9,411 bases of DNA from Elstera litoralis (GCF_000963705.1 NZ_LAJY01000222.1:1-9411); one strand, 5' to 3'. Shown: positions 1-6,447, counted from the stretch's first letter. Numbers and translations: made by a program. The notes: generated from the letters alone by a model not told the origin.

Positions 1-943
1 GGCGAAGCTCAATGCCATCGCTGGATTTTTGCGAGATGTAATAAAGCGAATCGCCTGCCACGGTGAAATATTTTGGCGCTGCCCCGGTGGCGATTTGACC
101 GATCCGAACCGTATTCGACGCGCGACCATCGCTTTTGTAAAGGTAATGGTTCGTTCCCTCGGAGAGGGTAAAATAGAGCGCGCCTTTGAATTCGGTTAAA
201 TTGCTAATCGTGCTGCTGGCCGCACCCGGCGTTAAATCCGATAGCAGGAAGGTGCCGCCTTTGGTGCCGTCCGAGCGCCAGAGTTCGGTGCCATTCGCCG
301 CCGTGGTTGCCGTGTAATAGAGCAGGCCATTTGCGGCGGCCCATTTCGGCTGCACGCCCGCGCTGAACTGCCCGGCCGGGCCGACCTCGATATCGCCAAC
401 GGCGACTTCGCTTCCGGGCGTGCCGAGAGTGCTCCACAACTCGAAGCCGCCGACGCCATCATCGGCGGCAAAGAAAACGCGATCAGACAGGCTTACGTCA
501 TTGCCGGTCCCAAGGCCGGTGGGGGTCGGAAGCCCATAGTCTTGACCGCGAAAGGCGACTTGATCGCCCTGATAAAGCGCACTGCCGTATAAAGGATCGA
601 TCGATTCGTAGAGTTTCTGCGCCTCGGCAACCGCGCTTTGGCGTTCGCGCACGGTCGAATCGTCACGGATGCTGCTTTGGATGATATTCGCGCCCGCACG
701 GTAGCGTATTTCAGCCTCGCCGTAAGCATCGGCTTGAATGCTGTATTTTTCGCGCTGCTGAGCCGCTTCAGCAGCCTTTGCTTGCTGCGCTGCGGCAGCG
801 CGCCCGAGATCGGCTTTTGTTTGAGCGAGGGGGCGGTTAACTGTGCTGCTGGTTTCGATCTGCCCGGTGCCAAGCCGCGCCAAAGCCCGATCCAGTGTTT
901 GCTGGGCACGCTGTAGGGCGGTGACTGTCAAGCTCGAAACCAT
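1..943 (-). CDS. ELWxxDGT-repeat protein, 5' part (C-terminus outside window)
   Basis: An open frame of 314 codons runs leftward from ATG at 943 to the window edge without a stop. A clear ribosome binding site (GGAGG, 5 nt from the ATG) supports the start. Residues 1-115 are rich in Ala, Gln and Arg and look helical; residues 10-27 resemble the first helix of flagellins (LxxAxxxLxxALxRLGTG). From about residue 150 the protein turns into beta-type repeats: GFELWSTLGT at 166-175, GTELWRSDGT at 218-227, HYLYKSDGR at 266-274 and the start of another unit (GIELR) at 310-314. These match the ELWxxDGT repeat, known from large, often secreted or surface proteins and thought to fold as propeller-like blades. 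No signal peptide or membrane segment is seen. Type I secretion is possible but the C-terminus that would show it is missing. The 98 bp upstream are A+T-rich and probably hold its promoter. Function unknown. Confidence 0.85.
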   Translation of the reverse strand, partial: MVSSLTVTALQRAQQTLDRALARLGTGQIETSSTVNRPLAQTKADLGRAAAAQQAKAAEAAQQREKYSIQADAYGEAEIRYRAGANIIQSSIRDDSTVRERQSAVAEAQKLYESIDPLYGSALYQGDQVAFRGQDYGLPTPTGLGTGNDVSLSDRVFFAADDGVGGFELWSTLGTPGSEVAVGDIEVGPAGQFSAGVQPKWAAANGLLYYTATTAANGTELWRSDGTKGGTFLLSDLTPGAASSTISNLTEFKGALYFTLSEGTNHYLYKSDGRASNTVRIGQIATGAAPKYFTVAGDSLYYISQKSSDGIELR

Positions 944-1041
944 TGCTCCCTCCGTCTGAAAGAAGCAAGATAACTCAAATTTTATGAGAATTCTATGATA
1001 AAAGAATAATCCTTTTAGGTTATAGGGTTTCCCAGGTCTCT

Positions 1042-1500
1042 TTAGTTTTCAGTTGAATCTATTGTTCCGGCCAAAAGCCAGTCTGACAGAGTTTTCTCGG
1101 CGCGGGCCGGATCGGCAGGCAGGGTGAGAAAATCCAACGAAGCGGGCCGTTCGGCCAGCAGCCCCTTACCGAGATCATCGGCTTGATCGGCGAGCGCGAG
1201 GCTACTGCGCTCCCCGCCCGTGAAAATAATCGCATCGACTTCCGCGCGTAAGGCGGCCATCGCCCGCCCGCCCGCTGCACCGCAATCGAGAATGACATAG
1301 AGTGGAAGGCTCGGGAATTCCCCGCGAATCGCTTGCCCCAAGCTCGCCATCCAGCCGACGCCGACCTGTTCGGCGGCGCTATCGGCGGAGAGCAGTGTTA
1401 GGCCGGTGCCGAGCGCCTGCGCCCGCGTCGCGGCCTGCCGGGCTTGGGCGAGATCATAGACCGTCACCATCGGCGGCCAGGCGAAATCGGATGCCGTCAT
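1042..1500 (-). CDS. Conserved-looking hypothetical protein downstream of gap
   Basis: This 152-residue protein has an ATG start and a good ribosome binding site (GAGGGAG at 1508-1514, 7 nt from the ATG). I do not recognise its family. It is soluble, with no signal peptide or membrane segment. Short hydrophobic strands alternate with Ala-rich helices (VTVYDLAQARQAA at 12-24, GLTLLSA at 33-39, LYVILDCGAAGG near 67-78, VDAIIFTGG near 87-95), which suggests an alpha/beta fold of Rossmann or half-TIM-barrel type. The LDCG motif followed by a Gly/Ala-rich turn is the most distinctive part. It reads in the same direction as tkt-gap, 78 bp after gap, but an intrinsic terminator lies between them, so it may be expressed only by read-through. 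Codon use matches the neighbours. No function is assigned. Confidence 0.8.
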   Translation of the reverse strand: MTASDFAWPPMVTVYDLAQARQAATRAQALGTGLTLLSADSAAEQVGVGWMASLGQAIRGEFPSLPLYVILDCGAAGGRAMAALRAEVDAIIFTGGERSSLALADQADDLGKGLLAERPASLDFLTLPADPARAEKTLSDWLLAGTIDSTEN

Positions 1501-1514
1501 TCGGCGTCTCCCTC

Positions 1515-1553
1515 AAAGAAAACCGCCCCTTCCACATATGCGAAAGGGGCGGT
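1515..1553 (-). terminator. Intrinsic terminator of the tkt-gap operon
   Basis: A perfect 10-bp stem is formed by ACCGCCCCTT (1522-1531) and AAGGGGCGGT (1544-1553) around a 12-nt loop. Read leftward, the stem is followed by the U-rich run TTTTCTTT (1515-1522). It begins 25 bp after the gap stop codon. Read rightward, the stem has no T-run after it, so it acts for the leftward transcript. The ribosome binding site of the next gene (1508-1514) directly touches the U-tract. Confidence 0.88.
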
Positions 1554-1578
1554 CTTAGATCAATTGGATGAACTGATA

Positions 1579-2586
1579 TTAAATCAGCTTACCCATCGCC
1601 GCTGCCGTATCGAGCATGCGGTTCGAGAAACCCCATTCATTATCGTACCAGGAGAGCACGCGGACGAAAGTCCCGTCGATTACCTGGGTTTGGGTCAGAT
1701 CAAAGGTGGAGCTGGCCGGATTATGGTTGAAGTCCGACGAGACCAGCTCTTCCGTGGTGGTGCCGAGCACGCCCTTGAGCTTGCCGGTCGAAGCCGCCAG
1801 CATCGCGGCGTTGATTTCATCGACCGTCGTCGGCTTTTTGGTGACGATGGTCAGATCGATCAACGACACGTTCGGCGTCGGCACGCGGATGGAGGTTCCG
1901 TCCAGCTTACCCTTCAGTTCCGGCAGCACGAGACCGATGGCGCGCGCGGCCCCGGTCGAGGTCGGGATCATCGACAGGGCGGCGGCGCGGGCGCGGCGCA
2001 GATCCTTGTGCAGGGTATCGACCGTGTTTTGATCGCCGGTATAGGCGTGGATGGTGGTCATGAAGCCGCGTTCCAGGCCCACGGTTTCATTCAGCACATA
2101 GGCGACCGGCGCGAGGCAGTTGGTCGTGCAGGAGGCGTTGGACACGACGAGGTGATCGCGGGTCAGCTTGTCGTGGTTCACGCCGAAGACGACGGTCAGA
2201 TCAACCCCATCGGCGGGGGCGGACACGAGCACGCGCTTGGCCCCAGCTTCCAGATGCTTGGCGGCGGCGTCGCGCTTGGTGAAGATGCCCGTGCATTCGA
2301 AGGCGATATCGACGTTCAACTCTTTCCACGGCAGCTTCGCGGGGTCGCGTTCGGCGGTGACTTTGATCTTGCCCTTGCCGAAGTCCATCCAATCGTCGCC
2401 GGTGGTTACGTCGAACGGGAAGGTGCCGTGAACCGAATCATACTTCAGCATGTGGGCATTCGCCTTCACATCGCCGAGGTCGTTGATGCCGACGACAATC
2501 AGATCGTCCCGGCCCGATTCGGCCAAGGCCCGCAGCACCAACCGACCGATACGGCCGAAACCGTTAATCGCAACGCGAATAGCCAT
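1579..2586 (-). CDS. gap: Glyceraldehyde-3-phosphate dehydrogenase, type I
   Basis: This NAD-dependent cytoplasmic enzyme oxidises and phosphorylates glyceraldehyde 3-phosphate to 1,3-bisphosphoglycerate in glycolysis, and works in reverse in gluconeogenesis. The N-terminal Rossmann fold opens with INGFGRIGR (7-15). Asp36 in GINDLG fits an NAD-preferring enzyme. The active site ASCTTNC places the catalytic Cys at 153, and the partner His is His180 in TTIHAYT. The C-terminal signature WYDNEWGFSNR is at 313-323. At 335 residues it has the normal family length and appears intact. I chose ATG at 2584-2586 because GGAGG lies 8 nt upstream. An in-frame ATG 15 nt earlier overlaps that binding site itself and is unlikely to be used. 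The gene follows tkt after 60 bp and is probably co-transcribed with it; a strong terminator follows. pgk and fba, common neighbours in related bacteria, do not follow. Confidence 0.98.
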   Translation of the reverse strand: MAIRVAINGFGRIGRLVLRALAESGRDDLIVVGINDLGDVKANAHMLKYDSVHGTFPFDVTTGDDWMDFGKGKIKVTAERDPAKLPWKELNVDIAFECTGIFTKRDAAAKHLEAGAKRVLVSAPADGVDLTVVFGVNHDKLTRDHLVVSNASCTTNCLAPVAYVLNETVGLERGFMTTIHAYTGDQNTVDTLHKDLRRARAAALSMIPTSTGAARAIGLVLPELKGKLDGTSIRVPTPNVSLIDLTIVTKKPTTVDEINAAMLAASTGKLKGVLGTTTEELVSSDFNHNPASSTFDLTQTQVIDGTFVRVLSWYDNEWGFSNRMLDTAAAMGKLI

Positions 2587-2646
2587 GAGATTTTCCTCCA
2601 TTCAAACCGCCGAAAGGGGCGATTCTTCGTGTTTTCTGTAGTGAAA

Positions 2647-4641
2647 TTACACGCGCGCTTTGACCGCTGCAACCACGGCGTCGGCGGTAATGCCGAATTC
2701 CGCATAAAGCCGTTCTGCCGGGGCCGAGGCACCGAAGCCCTGCATGCCGATGAACAGCCCCGCGTCGCCGGTGAACCGCTCCCAACCGAAGCCGCTGGCG
2801 GCTTCAATCGCAATGCGCGGGGCGGTGCCGAGCACTTCGGCGCGGTAGGCGGCGTCCTGCTGGGCGAAAAGCTCCCAGGACGGCATCGAGACGACGGCGA
2901 CGGGGATTCCGGCGGCGGCGAGGGTTTCCTGGGCTTTGATCGCCAGCGAGACTTCCGTGCCGGTGGCGAGGAGCGTGGCCTTGCGCGCGCCCTGGGCCGG
3001 GCTCAGCACATAAGCACCGCGCGCGGTGAGGTTCTGGGCGTCGGCATCTTTGCGCAGGGCCGGAACGGCTTGCCGCGACAGCGCCAGCACCGAGGGGCCG
3101 GGTAGGCTGACGGCGAGCGCCCAAGCTTCCAGCGTTTCCACCGCGTCGGCGGGGCGGAAGACCTTCAGGTTCGGAATGCAGCGCAGAGCGGCCATATGTT
3201 CGACCGGCTGATGGGTCGGCCCGTCTTCGCCGAGGCCGATGGAATCATGGGTCATCACGTAGATGACCTTCTGGTTCATCAGCGCCGAGAGGCGGATGGC
3301 CGGGCGGCAATAGTCGGTGAAGACCAAGAAGGTGCCGCCGAACGGAATGATGCCGCCGTGCAGGGCCATACCGTTCATCGCCGCCGCCATACCGTGTTCG
3401 CGGATGCCGTAATAGACGTAAGAACCGCCGTAATTGTCGGCAGAAACGCCGGTATCGGCCTTCAGCTTGGTCAGGTTCGAGCCGGTGAGATCAGCCGAGC
3501 CGCCGAGGAAGGTCGGCACGACAGGGGTGAGAATTTCGATAGCCTTTTGCGAGGCTTGGCGGGTGGCAAGACTCGGGGCGTCGGCCACCAGTTGGGCTTT
3601 GGCAGCGGCAACCGTCGCGGCAAAAGTGCTGGGAAGCTCGCCGCTGATGGCCTGTTCGAAGGCGGCGCGCAGGTGGCCATCGGCCTTGTTCAGCCGGTCG
3701 GTCCAGGCCGTGAAAGCAGCCTGGCCCCGGCTGCCCGCCGCGCGCCAGTCGGCCAGAATATCCGCCGGGATGTCGAAGGGCGCGTGCGGCCAATCGAGCG
3801 CGGCGCGGGCGCCGGCGATTTCTTCCGCCCCCAGGGGCGAGCCGTGCGAGCCGGAGGTGCCCGCCTTCTTCGGTGCGCCATAGCCGATAGTCGTGCGGCA
3901 GGCGATGAGAACCGGCTTATCGCTTTTCTTGGCGGCGGTCAGCGCGGCATCGACGGCGGCGGCATCGTGCCCGTCGCAGCTCAGTACCTGCCAGCCGGCC
4001 GCCTGGAAGCGCAGGGCTTGGTCTTCAGACGTCGACAGCGAGGTCGGGCCGTCGATGGAGATGCGGTTATCGTCCCACAGCACGATCAGGCGGTTCAGCT
4101 TCAAGTGCCCCGCCAGCGAAATCGCTTCCTGGCTAATGCCTTCCATCAGGCAGCCGTCGCCCGCAATCACGTAGGTGTAGTGATTGACCAAATCCGTGCC
4201 GTATTTGGCGTTCAGCACGCGCTCGGCCAGCGCGAAGCCGACCGAATTGGCGATGCCCTGACCCAAGGGGCCGGTGGTGGTTTCGATCCCCGCCGCATGG
4301 CCATATTCCGGATGCCCTGCCGTGCGTGCGCCCCACTGGCGGAAATTCTTGATTTCTTCCAGCGTCATATCGGCATAGCCGGTGAGGTGCAGCAGGCTAT
4401 ACATCAGCATCGAGCCATGCCCGGCGGACAGGATAAAGCGGTCGCGATCCGGCCAATCGGGCGTTGCGGCGTCGAAGCTCAGATGCCGGGTAAACAGAAC
4501 GGTGGCGACATCGGCCATGCCCATCGGCATGCCCGGATGCCCCGACTTGGCCTTTTCCACCGCGTCCATCGACAGCGCGCGAATGGCATTCGCCATCTGC
4601 TTCTGGCGCGAAACGTCTAAGGGCGGTAAGCTATTGGTCAT
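2647..4641 (-). CDS. tkt: Transketolase
   Basis: This thiamine-diphosphate enzyme moves two-carbon units between sugar phosphates in the non-oxidative pentose phosphate pathway (or the Calvin cycle where present), yielding glyceraldehyde 3-phosphate and fructose 6-phosphate that link to gap. The 664-residue length is typical. Visible elements are SGHPGMPMG at 33-41, the cofactor-binding motif from GDG at 161-163 to DDN at 190-192, HGSPLG at 266-271, the catalytic Glu415 in GIREHG (412-417), FTDYCRPAIR at 441-450 and DGPTHQPVEH at 473-482. The C-terminal domain is complete. The frame could extend 30 codons upstream, but that extension is not family-like and runs through the promoter region. 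ATG at 4639-4641 gives the usual N-terminus, with only a weak ribosome binding site (CGGAAAA). Expression is probably from the promoter at 4717-4744, with a leader of about 70 nt. Confidence 0.98.
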   Translation of the reverse strand: MTNSLPPLDVSRQKQMANAIRALSMDAVEKAKSGHPGMPMGMADVATVLFTRHLSFDAATPDWPDRDRFILSAGHGSMLMYSLLHLTGYADMTLEEIKNFRQWGARTAGHPEYGHAAGIETTTGPLGQGIANSVGFALAERVLNAKYGTDLVNHYTYVIAGDGCLMEGISQEAISLAGHLKLNRLIVLWDDNRISIDGPTSLSTSEDQALRFQAAGWQVLSCDGHDAAAVDAALTAAKKSDKPVLIACRTTIGYGAPKKAGTSGSHGSPLGAEEIAGARAALDWPHAPFDIPADILADWRAAGSRGQAAFTAWTDRLNKADGHLRAAFEQAISGELPSTFAATVAAAKAQLVADAPSLATRQASQKAIEILTPVVPTFLGGSADLTGSNLTKLKADTGVSADNYGGSYVYYGIREHGMAAAMNGMALHGGIIPFGGTFLVFTDYCRPAIRLSALMNQKVIYVMTHDSIGLGEDGPTHQPVEHMAALRCIPNLKVFRPADAVETLEAWALAVSLPGPSVLALSRQAVPALRKDADAQNLTARGAYVLSPAQGARKATLLATGTEVSLAIKAQETLAAAGIPVAVVSMPSWELFAQQDAAYRAEVLGTAPRIAIEAASGFGWERFTGDAGLFIGMQGFGASAPAERLYAEFGITADAVVAAVKARV

Positions 4642-4716
4642 GATCGTTTTTCCGTTCGAAGGGGCGCGGGTGCAAAGGCCGAGGGGCACGCTTGGGTCAA
4701 AACCTAAATCGGCGGG

Positions 4717-4744
4717 ACCATAGCAACCCACGAAGGCGCGTCAA
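4717..4744 (-). promoter_or_regulatory. Probable sigma70 promoter of tkt-gap
   Basis: Read leftward, TTGACG (4739-4744) and TATGGT (4717-4722) are separated by 16 bp. They match the -35 and -10 consensus at 5 of 6 and 4 of 6 positions. Transcription would begin near 4710, about 70 nt before the tkt start codon. The -35 box is one half of an inverted repeat shared with the opposite promoter. Confidence 0.72.
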
Positions 4745-4758
4745 TATCCTTCTGACGC
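4738..4758. repeat. Inverted repeat between the divergent promoters
   Basis: GCGTCA (4738-4743) and TGACGC (4753-4758) form a perfect 6-bp inverted repeat with a 9-bp spacer. Each arm contains most of one of the two outward-facing -35 boxes. It may simply be a by-product of the paired promoters, or it may be an operator for a dimeric regulator of both transcripts. Confidence 0.5.
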
Positions 4759-4779
4759 AAGATTTGTAACGGGGATAAT
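4752..4779 (+). promoter_or_regulatory. Probable sigma70 promoter of zauP-zapA
   Basis: CTGACG (4752-4757) and GATAAT (4774-4779) are separated by 16 bp and match the -35 and -10 consensus well. Transcription would begin near 4786, about 72 nt before zauP. A second, weaker candidate (TTGTTC at 4793-4798 with an A+T-rich stretch near 4814-4821) lies closer to the gene. Confidence 0.6.
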
Positions 4780-4857
4780 CCTTGGAATGCGCTTGTTCAT
4801 AGCGCCTCGGCCTTAATATGATTGTCCCGCGTGTGCGAGTAGGTTAGGGAATAGGCT

Positions 4858-5094
4858 ATGGTAATGACGGATAGTCGATACGCGCAGGCCGTAAACAGGG
4901 TTGAAGCCGCTTTGGCTCGCCTTGAAGGGGCTATTCAGGCGCGTCCCCCCGTGGACCCCGCCGAAGTGTCGCGGGTCGCCTCTGCCTTGCGTGCGGCAGA
5001 AGAACAGAATGCGGCGCTGGTGCTGGCGAACCGCCAAGCCGCCGAACGGCTGGAGCAGACCATCGGTCGGCTTCGCGGCCTGCTGGCGACTTAA
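4858..5094 (+). CDS. zauP: ZauP-like coiled-coil protein encoded upstream of ZapA
   Basis: This is a 78-residue, almost wholly helical protein. Heptad patterns are visible at about residues 12-27 and 40-76 (LRAAEEQNAALVLANRQ, then RLEQTIGRLRGLL), split by a proline-rich turn (ARPPVDPAE, 28-36). In Caulobacter a short coiled-coil protein encoded just before zapA, ZauP, pairs with ZapA to tighten the FtsZ ring at midcell. Size, coiled-coil character and position all fit here. Only 3 nt separate its stop from the zapA ATG, so translation is probably coupled. The first ATG (4858) has AGGGAA about 8 nt upstream; a second in-frame ATG at 4864 is an alternative. The sequence is low in information, so the assignment rests mainly on context. 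Confidence 0.75.
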   Translation: MVMTDSRYAQAVNRVEAALARLEGAIQARPPVDPAEVSRVASALRAAEEQNAALVLANRQAAERLEQTIGRLRGLLAT

Positions 5095-5097
5095 ACC

Positions 5098-5439
5098 ATG
5101 AGCGACGCGCGCACCGACGGGGGAAACACTGGGATGCCCGATCTCGATATCGTCGTGAATGGCCGAACCTACCGCGTTGCCTGCGGTCCGGGGGAAGAAG
5201 AACGGCTCCGGGCGCTGGCGGGCGAGGTCGATAATCGCATCTCCGGGCTGGTCCGCAGCTTCGGCCAAGTGGGGGAAGCCCAGCTTCTGCTGGTCGCGGC
5301 CCTGCTGCTCGCCGACGAACTGGATGAAAACCGGGCGTCGCAGCAGCGATTACAAGGGCTGGACGAGCGCGCCGCCGATGCGCTGCACGCATTGGCCGAC
5401 CGGATTGAGCAGCTTGCGGGTTCCCTAGAACACGCCTAA
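5098..5439 (+). CDS. zapA: Cell division protein ZapA
   Basis: ZapA is a small cytoplasmic protein that cross-links FtsZ filaments in the division ring. The protein shows the family layout: an N-terminal beta-hairpin with the conserved DIVVNGRTYRVACGPGEEE (17-35), a helix carrying LRALAGEVDNRI (37-48), then a long C-terminal coiled coil (about 60-110) for dimer and tetramer formation. The ATG at 5098 follows the zauP stop by 3 nt and has no good binding site of its own, as expected for translational coupling. An in-frame ATG at 5134 is preceded by GGGGGAA and would give a 101-residue protein that starts just before the conserved hairpin, closer to usual ZapA N-termini. Either start is possible. 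The neighbours zauP and the 6S RNA gene strengthen the call. Confidence 0.93.
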   Translation: MSDARTDGGNTGMPDLDIVVNGRTYRVACGPGEEERLRALAGEVDNRISGLVRSFGQVGEAQLLLVAALLLADELDENRASQQRLQGLDERAADALHALADRIEQLAGSLEHA

Positions 5440-5441
5440 GG
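5414..5441 (+). promoter_or_regulatory. Possible promoter of the 6S RNA gene
   Basis: TTGCGG (5414-5419) and CTAAGG (5436-5441), 16 bp apart, lie in the end of zapA and just past it. They would start transcription a few bases before the closing stem of the 6S RNA. The -10 box is poor, so the RNA might also be processed from the zapA transcript. Confidence 0.3.
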
Positions 5442-5443
5442 TG

Positions 5444-5606
5444 ACTCCGGTAGCTGCCTGGTGCGTCAGGCCAATATTTCCCTGGGGCCAATGACGATCC
5501 TTCGGGAGCTGTCCCTGTCTAGATCCTGGTCTAGGTATATGGCGCCCACCTGCTTGCGCAGGCCACAGAGGATTCTGTGCCAACGGCCAAGGCGGCTACC
5601 ACGGTT
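5444..5606 (+). ncRNA. ssrS: 6S RNA
   Basis: 6S RNA binds housekeeping RNA polymerase by mimicking an open promoter and lowers transcription in slow growth. The position between zapA and the 5-FTHF cyclo-ligase gene is the classic location. The ends pair into a closing stem: GGTAGCTGCC (5449-5458) with GGCGGCTACC (5591-5600), including one G-U pair, extended inward by TGG (5459-5461) with CCA (5587-5589). Between them lie an unpaired-looking stretch with CCAATATTTCCCTGGGG (5471-5487), an apical hairpin CTAGA/TCTAG (5519-5534), and two small hairpins on the 3' side, CCTGC/GCAGG (5549-5562) and CACAGA/TCTGTG (5564-5579). This is the rod with a central bubble expected of 6S RNA. The exact ends are estimates. 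Confidence 0.85.
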
Positions 5607-5633
5607 TCGAATATTTTAGACCATTGGAATTTG

Positions 5634-5653
5634 CCTTTCCCTTTTGGGAAGGG
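5634..5653 (+). other. Strong hairpin between 6S RNA and 5-FTHF cyclo-ligase gene
   Basis: CCTTTCCC (5634-5641) and GGGAAGGG (5646-5653) pair over 8 bp, with one G-U, around a TTTT loop. No T-run follows directly (TGATTGCGCTTTT), so it is not a clear intrinsic terminator. It could mark the 3' end of the 6S primary transcript or lie in the leader of the next gene. The rest of 5607-5772 shows no other clear element beyond A+T-rich DNA near 5690-5735. Confidence 0.45.
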
Positions 5654-5772
5654 TGATTGCGCTTTTCGCACATGCGGTATCTGTCGTGCGTTTACCTAAA
5701 ATTCTTTTCTTCCAGTCCTGACTATATTAATATCCGGTTAAGATTGCTTCCTAGAGTTGCCGGAGTTGTGCC

Positions 5773-6447
5773 GTGGCCTTCTCTCCTTTGCCAGCCCATG
5801 CGCGAGGTCTTGATCCGGCAATGCTGACGCCGGGGTCTGCCGCGTGGCACACAGCCCCGCTGGAGACCCGCAAAGCTTGGCATCGGCGGCAAGCGCGCGT
5901 GCGGCGCAAACTGGCGGCGCGGGCGGAACCGGGATCGGCCTTAGCGCTGGCGGCGCATCTTGAAAGCTTTCTGTCCAAATATCCGCCGGGGTGCCTGTCT
6001 GGCTATTGGCCGCAGGGGATGGAGCTTGACCCGCGCCCGGCGATGGAGCGGCTGGCTCAGCGCGGCTGGACGCTCGCCTTGCCCGTCGTCGAGGATATGA
6101 ACAAGCCGCTGCTGTTCCGCCAATGGTCCCCCGGCGATACGCTGGTGCATGCGCTGTTCAGCACCGAGCCGCGCCCGGAAGCGCCGCTCTGTGATCCCAA
6201 TGTGATCTTGGTGCCGCTGCTGGCCTTCGACCGAGTGGGGCAGCGCTTGGGCCAGGGCGGCGGCTTTTATGATCGGACTTTGGCAGTGCGCCCGGGGATT
6301 CTGGCGATTGGAATCGCTTTTTCAGATCAGGCCTGCCCGTTTGACGCCGATGATCCTCTTTCCCTTTTGCCCGTTGGCCCCTATGACAAACCTTTATCGG
6401 TTATCGTAACCGAACGGGGTTGCCGGCATTTCCCGCAAGAGTCTTAA
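5773..6447 (+). CDS. 5-formyltetrahydrofolate cyclo-ligase
   Basis: This ATP-dependent cytoplasmic enzyme converts 5-formyltetrahydrofolate to 5,10-methenyltetrahydrofolate and returns the stable folate to the one-carbon pool. It is also called 5,10-methenyltetrahydrofolate synthetase, and ygfA or fau in enteric bacteria. The protein shows the basic N-terminal helix (RKAWHRRQARVRRKLAAR, 33-50), GYWPQGMELD (77-86) for substrate binding and the glycine-rich ATP/phosphate motif GQGGGFYDR (160-168). At 204 a Tyr (GPYDKPL) stands where most relatives have His. The start is a GTG with CGGAG 7 nt upstream. The first 25 residues or so extend beyond the usual family start, and ATG at 5821 is an alternative but lacks a binding site. 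At 224 residues it is slightly long. Its place after 6S RNA is widely conserved. The next gene follows by 38 bp and is probably co-transcribed. Confidence 0.93.
   Translation: MAFSPLPAHARGLDPAMLTPGSAAWHTAPLETRKAWHRRQARVRRKLAARAEPGSALALAAHLESFLSKYPPGCLSGYWPQGMELDPRPAMERLAQRGWTLALPVVEDMNKPLLFRQWSPGDTLVHALFSTEPRPEAPLCDPNVILVPLLAFDRVGQRLGQGGGFYDRTLAVRPGILAIGIAFSDQACPFDADDPLSLLPVGPYDKPLSVIVTERGCRHFPQES

Noticed and set aside
493..909. A 138-codon leftward frame within the ELWxxDGT gene
   Set aside because: It overlaps the ELWxxDGT frame in another phase, is Arg/Lys/Pro-rich and has no family features. The repeat-bearing frame with the good ribosome binding site is the real one.
944..1041. Palindromic operator around GAATTC and a promoter for the ELWxxDGT gene
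   Set aside because: Beyond AGAATTCT the symmetry breaks down, and no -35/-10 pair with acceptable spacing stood out. The stretch is simply A+T-rich, as expected near a promoter.
2602..2646. Terminator between tkt and gap (CGCC/GGCG near 2611-2625)
   Set aside because: Only 4 bp of stem with no proper U-tract, so it is too weak to call; the genes are more likely co-transcribed.
1444..3105. A 553-codon rightward open frame opposite gap and tkt
   Set aside because: It lies antisense to two certain genes, has Arg/Gly/His-rich composition typical of a shadow frame in G+C-rich DNA, and has no recognisable domain.
3196..4620. A 474-codon rightward open frame opposite tkt
   Set aside because: Antisense to an intact transketolase gene, with shadow-like composition and no motif.
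4813..5491. Leftward open frames opposite zauP and zapA
   Set aside because: Antisense to two genes supported by family, order and spacing; composition is that of shadow frames.
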